A DNA stretch of 30,470 nt from Zygotorulaspora mrakii (taxonomy: Eukaryota > Ascomycota > Saccharomycetes > Saccharomycetales > Saccharomycetaceae). Position numbers and translations under genes: made by a program. This document shows, piece after piece, positions 24,102-30,470 of the stretch (positions are counted from its first letter, which is position 1; each line of letters begins with the position of its first letter). The notes under the pieces were generated by a model. That model made no database searches, was not told where the DNA came from, and worked only from the letters and a program-made list of their open reading frames with translations. The stretch lies in NCBI RefSeq assembly GCF_013402915.1, contig NC_050722.1, positions 1,282,501 through 1,312,970 on the forward strand, given 5' to 3'.

Positions 24102-25297
24102 TATAGATTTATAGAAGCCGTGGGACTTTGCAGTTGAGTAGGTTTAAGGGTGTAGTGTTCTGAGATATCATGTAATCGTAGTTTGTGATCTTGCCAAAAG
24201 TGAGTGTACAACGTCTCGTAGAATATGCTGTGGAGCTGGTGGTAGAATACAAAAGCACAATCGTAGGGTAGAGATGGATGCGCATATAACGGTATATAAT
24301 TTGTAACGAAAACGAGTGATCTCAGGGTTTTAGGTTTTCGCATTTTTTCGATATACTGATGTATTTCTGGCGAATGGTGTGCCTTTTGGTGATAAAACAT
24401 TATGAATCTACGTTAGAGTGCTCCTTTTCTTGTAATGTCAACTTGTAACGGTCCCAAAGTACATGGTCCTCGAGAGAGCAAAAAAATCAAATTCCAAAAA
24501 AATGTTTGCAGGCACGCGATTATTTCATGTTGGGGAGGAATTTCTCAAAATTTAAAAAAGTGAAAAGTGTCGAAAATGAAAAAGAAGTAGTAAAATAGAG
24601 AGAAATAGTTAAATAAAGAAGGGTAGCTTTGAGTTTTTTGAGTCGAAGTTGATATTGAGGGATATACAGAGGGGCAAAGAGATGAGATGTGCGGGTCTAA
24701 CGTCTGTTTGTATGGGTTTGTTGAGTGAATGTCTGGGCGATGGTGTAGAGATGGCGGAATGGGGTACGGAGGTAGATGTATGGATGGGAATGGCAGCTTA
24801 AAATATTCTGTGGCGTTGTATAGGATGCTGAGGATGGGTTTGCAGATGTAAATTAAGGAATGGTTTGCGAGTGTTTACATACAGGCAAAGTGGTATGGAT
24901 TGATGGAATGTGGAGGGAATGGTAAACGAGGAGGGTGATGGAAGAAGCAGGGCAAGGGAAGTGAATAGGCAGGGAGAGGGAAGGGAAATATTAAATAAGG
25001 GATGGCAATAGATATTGAAGTTAAATTAAATGTTAAAGTTGGTCAAAATGCGAGTTTATTGAGAAGAAGCGATGGGTTAAGCGGGGGGATAGTGGGTGAA
25101 AAAAGAGGATAGAAAAAAGGGAATGAAGGCTGATTTGGTGGAAGTAGAGGTGAAATGGGGTTATTGAGTGAGTTCGGAAGTGATATAGATTTTAAAAACG
25201 GAGAAAAGAGGAATTATTCGTCGAAATGCGACGGGGTAAAAGTGGTGAGGTAAGGAAGGTAGGGTAAGTGGGTCGTAAAGGACGTGAAATCAGAAGT

Positions 25298-25437
25298 GTA
25301 AATAAAGGAATGTAAATAAAGGAATGTAAATAAAGGAATGTAAATAAAGGAATGTAAATAAAAGAATGTAAATAAAAGAATGTAAATAAAGGAAAGTAAA
25401 CAAAGGAATGTAAATAAAGGAATGTAAATAAAGGAAT
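25298..25437. repeat. 14-bp tandem repeat, ten copies
   Basis: Ten consecutive units of GTAAATAAAGGAAT, with single-base variants in copies 5-8, fill exactly 140 bp. Confidence 0.92.
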
Positions 25438-25631
25438 TTAATAATAAGTTGTAAATAAGATAATGTAGTTGAAAGTTTGTAATAATAAATTTTAAATAGG
25501 ATAATGTATGTTTGTAAAGGAATGTGAGAAGTAAAAGGAAAAAGTTAGCAGGAGTGAGTAGAGGATAAAAGGGAGAATAAAAGTGATGTGTCCAATATAA
25601 AGTAGTTTGAAAGGAATATGTGGCTGTTATC

Positions 25632-25685
25632 GTTATTGTTGTTATTGTTGTTGTTGTTGTTGTTGTTATTGTTGTTATTGTTGTT

Positions 25686-25742
<57 letters not shown>

Positions 25743-25912
25743 TGTTGTTGTTTATTGTTGTTGTTTATTGTTGTTGTTTATTGTTGTTGTTTATTGTTGT
25801 TGTTTATTGTTGTTGTTTATTGTTGTTGTTAATTGTTGTTGTTGTTGTTTATTGTTGTTGTTAATTGTTGTTGTTTATTGTTGTTGTTGTTTATTGTTGT
25901 TTATTGTTGTTG
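25632..25912. repeat. TTG microsatellite with 13-bp higher-order unit
   Basis: TTATTG/TTG-type repeats are followed by a pure (TTG)n run of about 17 copies (25687-25738), then by a 13-bp unit, TTTATTGTTGTTG, repeated several times. Long open frames here encode only poly-Leu, Cys or Val and are artefacts. Confidence 0.92.
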
Positions 25913-26843
25913 TCGTTTTTTGATGGGAAAAGAAGAAGTTGTTTATGGATCTCGATGGTAAATTAAGGAAAGGAAGAGAAAGGAGGTAAAAGTGGTAAGC
26001 GAAAAGATAATTTAAGTAATATATTGGTTATATGTGAGAGAGTAGTGAAGAAAATCGTTGTATAAAGTTTAGTAATTGGTTTAGAATAGATAGTTGGTAA
26101 AAGAAGAAGTCAGTTTTGAGGTAAAAGAATCATTGTAGATTAAAGAAGTAAAAAAGGGATAGAAGAAAAGAATCGTGAAAATGGTTAGTAAAAGAGTGAT
26201 GAGTGATGAAAATAAGTGTAAATATGTTAGCGAGAAGAAAAGGAATGGTGAAGAAAGAGTGAAGTAAGAAGAAATGAAAAAGTAGAGTGAAGGAGAAGGG
26301 AATAGTAAAGAGGTTTCAATGAAAGAAAAGGTGTAGAAGAGTAGAGTGGCGGAAATAGAAGTATGGAGTAAGGTATAGTAGTAAAGTGGAAGAATAAGTG
26401 GGGGTAGAAGGAGGAAGGAAGTAGAGTAGTGAGGTAGAAGAGTTAGAAAGAGAGGAATGAATGAGGTGAAATAGAGAAAAAAAAGTAATAATTGAAAGAT
26501 GAAATAGAAGTTTGAAAGAAGAGGAGTTGGAAGTGTGTTGTTGTAATTTAAAGAGGAGAAAAATATGTAGATAAGAAATAGGTGAGGTGGTAGGTTGGTG
26601 AAAAGGGGATGAAGAAATGTGGAAAGAGAGGGGTTGAAAATAAGAGGGAAGGAGAAGAGAAGTGAAACGGTGAGTGATGTAAGGAAAAGATGAAATGAAG
26701 AAAACGAATGAATGAGACGCGGAAAATATGAAAGATGAGGGGAGAAGTGTAATAGATGAAGAGGGTAGGGGGTGAATGGAAGTTGAATGGCGGATGAAAT
26801 CGAAATGAGAGCGGTGAGGGAGTGGTATGAAAGATATGGAAAA

Positions 26844-26915
26844 GAGGAAGAGGAAGAGGAAGAGGAAGAGGAAGAGGAAGAGGAAGAGGAAGAGGAAGAG
26901 GAAGAGGAAGAGGAA
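26844..26915. repeat. (GAGGAA)12 polypurine microsatellite
   Basis: Twelve perfect GAGGAA hexamers fill 72 bp. The tract is homopurine with mirror symmetry, the composition that can form H-DNA triplexes. Confidence 0.92.
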
Positions 26916-27120
26916 GTGGAATCATAAAGGGTTATGGAGTAAAAGAGATGAAAAGAGTTGAGGGTAGAATGAAAATAGGCGGTACGGGAAAGGTGTAGGG
27001 GAAAGGAGATATGGGATGTAAGTGTGAAATGGAGAAAAGAAAAAGGAAAATAAAGAGGAAGTGGGGTGGTAGAGCGTAGTGATGAGAAAGAAATGATGTA
27101 GAAAATAGAAGTAGAATGTG

Positions 27121-27252
27121 GAGTAGAACGGGAGTGAAAGGAAGGAGTGAAGTGTAGATGAAAGAGTGGGGAGTAGAACGGGAGTGAAAGGAAGGAGTGA
27201 TGGGTAGATGAAAGAGTGAGGAATAGAACGGGAGTGAAAGGAAGGGGTGGTG
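27121..27252. repeat. 50-bp minisatellite, about 2.6 copies
   Basis: Units start at 27121, 27171 and 27221, each opening with GARTAGAACGGGAGTGAAAG; the third is partial. Each carries one CpG at the same place. Confidence 0.85.
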
Positions 27253-27878
27253 TAGAGTAGGAGAAAAGCGTCGGGAGTAGTATGAAGGAAGTATGAAGGA
27301 AAAAAGCGGTTGAGTGTAGGTGCGTAGAAGATGAGAGATGGGGAGTAGTGTGAGGGAAGTAGGAAAGTGGAAGAAAGAGGAAAAGTGAAAGGTAGAGGAA
27401 TGTGTAGTTTGAAGAAGAGAGGAAGATGGAATGAAGTTGATGTTTGGGTAATAGTGGAAGTGAAAAAGAAGGAAGTTAAATGAAAGTATGGGGAGGAGAG
27501 TAGTAGAGTAACGTAGAAAGGGAAGTAAGAGAAGAGATGAGAATGAATGAAGTAAAAGAGTAATGAGAAGAGTGGGAAGAAATGGGAAGTTGAAGGGAAT
27601 GGTAGAGAAGGGAAAAGGAGTATGAGTGAGTGGTTGTATAGGGAAAAGGAGTGGATGTGAAATGGAAAAAAAAGTGTATGAGAAGATGAAAAGTGTTGGA
27701 AGTTGATGTGAAGAGTGAAATGGAGTGAATGGGAATAGAAAGTAAGAAAAAGTAGTAAAAATAGAGAGAAATGGAAAGTGTTGGTAGGAGAGTAGAGTCG
27801 AGAAAGGAGAGGGTGTGAGAAAAAAGAAAAGAAGAGAGGGAGTGTGAGAGTAGAGTGAATGGTTGAGAAAAGAGTGGT

Positions 27879-27934
27879 GATGAAGAGGGAGATGAAGAGG
27901 GAGATGAAGAGGGAGATGAAGAGGGAGATGAAAG
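27879..27934. repeat. 12-bp repeat GATGAAGAGGGA, four copies plus partial
   Basis: Units start at 27879, 27891, 27903 and 27915, followed by a partial GATGAAAG. Confidence 0.85.
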
Positions 27935-29375
27935 TTTGGTTGGAGTAGAATGCGTAAATGAGATGAAGTTGGAGTGAAAAGAAAAGAAAGGTGAGTATGT
28001 ATGAATAGATATGAAAAGATGGAGAGTGAATGAGAGTTGAAGTGAATGGAAGGAGAAAGAAGTTGAAGTGAATGAAAGAGGAAAAGAGTTTGGTGGGGAG
28101 TGTTGTGGAGAAGCGAAGAGTAGTAGAAACGGAAAGGAAAGAAATGGAAAGAAGGAAAGAAAGGAGAGTAGTATGGTAGAAAAGTGAAGATGAAATGAGT
28201 TCGGTAGGGGAAAGGTGTAGGGGAGTGTAAGGGAGTGGAGTGAAATGGATGGAAGTATGTAGTAGAGTAGGGTGTATGTAAAAAGAAAGAAAAGAATGAA
28301 ATGTAAAAGTGAAATTGTATGAAAGATGAGGAGGGGAGTGAAGTCGAGTAGAAAAGAAAGATGAAAGAATGAGAGAGCGAAGAAAAAAAGATGTAGTTGA
28401 AAGTGAAAAGGGAGTGAGGAGAAAGAGTAAATGTCGGGAGTTGAGTAGTAAAAAAGGAGTAGATGTGTAAAATGAGGAGATGAAAAGATGGAATAGAAAT
28501 GATGAATGTATGAGAAGTGTGGTATGAATGGTGTATGTAGATGTGAAAAGGAAATGTGCGAGTGAAAAGGGAGAGTAGAATGAATGAGTCTGTAGTGAAA
28601 TAGGAGTAGAGAGGTAAAAGGAAGTTAGAATGAAAGAGATGAAGAGAGTAAATAGAAAGAGTGTGTAGTGAAGTAGGGTAGAGAAGTTGGGTGGAGTGAA
28701 GAATGAAGTGGGAGTAGAAATGAAAGAGAAAAAAGAAAAGATGAAAAGATGTGTGGTGGTTGAAGAGTAGAGAAGATGAGAGTGAAAGGAGGGAGTGAGG
28801 AGGTGTGAGTGATGAAAAGAATGAGATGAAGGTAGGATGAGTTGTGGAAGTGAAGAGTGAATGTGAGTGAGAAGTGGGAAAGAAAGAAGAAAAAGAAAAG
28901 AGGAATGAAGTGGTGAATGGAGAGAGAAAGGAGTGGAGAGTTGAGTGAGTGGTTGAGAGAGAGGAGTAGAAAATGGAAATGTGGTTCGAGTGGAATGAGC
29001 GGATGGGAGGAAATGTATGAATGTATGAGAGTATGAAAGGAGGTGGTGAGGAATGTTGAAGTAGAGGAGCGGATGAAAGAAAGAGAAGGGAAAAGGGAAA
29101 AAGAAAGAAGAAGGGTGGGGTATGGTAGAGGTAGAATGAGGCGAAGAAGAGATGAAGAAGTGTTTGGGGGTGAGTGTGAGATGAATGAAGAGAATGTGAA
29201 AGTGTATGAATGAGGGATGGAAGTGGGATGAAGAGGTGAAAGAAGTGAAGATGTATGAGATGAGAGGAAGAAGAAGTGATGCGTAAGTGGAGTGAGGGGA
29301 AAAGGATGGTGAAGTGGTGATGAAAGTAGGAGGGGAAGTAGAAAGAAGAAAGGAAGAGAAGATGAGAAAGTGAGA

Positions 29376-29415
29376 TGTAGTTGTGTAGTTGTGTAGTAGT
29401 GTAGTAGTGTAGTAG
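29376..29415. repeat. 8-bp repeat TGTAGTTG/TGTAGTAG, five copies
   Basis: Two TGTAGTTG units are followed by three TGTAGTAG units. The TGTAG core also occurs in the telomere unit, about 550 bp away. Confidence 0.75.
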
Positions 29416-29959
29416 TAAAAGGGTGAAGAAAAGGAGTGTGAGAGTGTGTTGTAGTTGGGGAATGGGGAAGTGAGAGTGGAAATGTGAAAAAGAGTGTTGA
29501 GGAAATGGGAAGTGAAGGAGAAAGTGGTAGGGGTGTTGAGTGTGGGAGTAGTGTGGTTGGAGAATGGTGTAGGGGAGTGAATGATGGAAAAAAAGAAAAG
29601 TGGAAAGGGAAGTCGAGAAAAAAGAGTGGATGAAATGTGATGTATGGTTGAAGATGGTGAGGAAATGGGAAATGGGAATGAGTGATGTGATGAAAAAAGA
29701 AAAGAGAGGGGGGAAGGTGTGAAAGTGATGTGGTAGTGGTGGTGGAGTAGTAGTGGAGATGAAGGAATGTGGAGTCGTGTGAAATGAGAAATGGAAGTGA
29801 AGAAAAAATGGAAGGGTGGAGGAAGATGTGAGAGTAGGGTGTGTAAAGTAAAAAAAGAAAAGAGGGAAAAAAAGAAGGTGAAATGAATGAGAGATGTGAG
29901 TGTGTAGGGGTGTATGAAATAGAAAAGAAATCGAAGATGAAAAATTGGAGATGGAGGGA

Positions 29960-30167
29960 AGCGGTGTAGGGGAGCGGTGTAGGGGAGCGGTGTAGGGGAG
30001 CGGTGTAGGGGAGCGGTGTAGGGGAGCGGTGTAGGGGAGCGGTGTAGGGGAGCGGTGTAGGGGAGCGGTGTAGGGGAGCGGTGTAGGGGAGCGGTGTAGG
30101 GGAGCGGTGTAGGGGAGCGGTGTAGGGGAGCGGTGTAGGGGAGCGGTGTAGGGGAGCGGTGTAGGGG
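29960..30167 (+). repeat. Telomere-type array, A variant (16 units)
   Basis: Sixteen perfect 13-bp units of AGCGGTGTAGGGG. This block differs from the distal block only at the first base and is perfectly homogeneous, suggesting amplification from one founder unit. Confidence 0.93.
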
Positions 30168-30470
30168 GCGGTGTAGGGGTGCGGTGTAGGGGTGCGGTGT
30201 AGGGGTGCGGTGTAGGGGTGCGGTGTAGGGGTGCGGTGTAGGGGTGCGGTGTAGGGGTGCGGTGTAGGGGTGCGGTGTAGGGGTGCGGTGTAGGGGTGCG
30301 GTGTAGGGGTGCGGTGTAGGGGTGCGGTGTAGGGGTGCGGTGTAGGGGTGCGGTGTAGGGGTGCGGTGTAGGGGTGCGGTGTAGGGGTGCGGTGTAGGGG
30401 TGCGGTGTAGGGGTGCGGTGTAGGGGTGCGGTGTAGGGGTGCGGTGTAGGGGTGCGGTGTAGGGGTGCGG
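30168..30470 (+). repeat. Telomeric repeats, T variant, to the chromosome end
   Basis: A single 12-bp unit (GCGGTGTAGGGG, 30168-30179) is followed by 22 perfect TGCGGTGTAGGGG units and a partial TGCGG at the window end. The G-rich strand runs 5' to 3' outward, as at all telomeres, and GGTGT is common to budding-yeast telomere units. This distal variant is probably what the current telomerase RNA template specifies. Confidence 0.93.

Larger units (their letters stand above)
24541..29959. other. C-depleted, purine-rich subtelomeric tract
   Basis: No gene is present in these 5.4 kb. The plus strand is about 80% A+G. By hand count, C makes up ~14% of 24121-24540, ~6% of 24541-25020, ~4% of 25021-25320 and ~1.1% (about 45 of 3,960) of 25981-29940. 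In the last interval about 40 of the 45 C are followed by G. Several simple repeats lie inside and are listed separately. Frames on the minus strand are artefacts of the near-absence of G there. Confidence 0.9.

Noticed and set aside
25607..25923. Open frames encoding poly-Leu, poly-Cys or poly-Val
   Set aside because: They are three readings of a TTG microsatellite, with no flanking coding signal.
26548..26925. 125-codon minus-strand frame with a Pro-Leu repeat
   Set aside because: It arises from the GAGGAA repeat and from the lack of G on the minus strand, which removes two of the three stop codons.
29960..30470. CRISPR array
   Set aside because: The units are contiguous with no spacers, the strand orientation fits a telomere, and the host is a eukaryote.

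Overview
The window is the right-hand end of a budding-yeast chromosome, from a Saccharomycetaceae species that is not S. cerevisiae. Three things indicate this. The last ~510 bp are a G-rich 13-bp telomere-type repeat running to the window end. The genes are intronless and closely resemble S. cerevisiae proteins (Put2, Rch1/YMR034C, Pho89, Flo-type adhesin, Y'-type helicase). CUG reads as leucine at a conserved position in the RCH1-like gene. I could not assign the genus.

Layout. (1) 1-9000 holds metabolic and transport genes: a PUT2-like P5C dehydrogenase (minus strand) with a CGG-N10-CCG Put3-type site; a divergent class IV aminotransferase-like gene that looks bacterial and lacks the expected PLP lysine; a DAL5/THI73-type MFS permease broken by one frameshift; and an intact RCH1-like SBF transporter. 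GATAAG motifs lie upstream of the first three, which fits nitrogen-regulated catabolism and uptake. (2) 9977-11722 is PHO89 (Na+/phosphate symporter), convergent with RCH1, with CACGTG/AACGTG Pho4-type motifs and a cluster of six GGGTCC-like boxes upstream. (3) 11723-16448 has no recognisable gene. (4) 16449-18786 is a PA14-domain, GPI-anchored flocculin, frameshifted at a 7-G tract. (5) 20295-24101 is a Y'-like (YRF1-like) telomeric helicase transcribed toward the telomere, with two frameshifts. (6) 24541-29959 is a non-coding purine-rich tract in which cytosine on the plus strand falls from ~14% to ~1% toward the telomere, and almost all surviving C is in CpG. Several mini- and microsatellites lie inside it. 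(7) 29960-30470 is the telomeric array: 16 AGCGGTGTAGGGG units, one 12-bp unit, then 22+ TGCGGTGTAGGGG units.

The genes read as a typical subtelomeric toolbox (nitrogen and phosphate scavenging, calcium homeostasis, adhesion), followed by a decaying telomere-linked helicase. Four single-base frameshifts in three genes could be real decay or phase variation, or indel errors in the assembly. The most unusual feature is the C-depleted, CpG-retaining subtelomeric strand, followed by the block switch in the telomere repeat.
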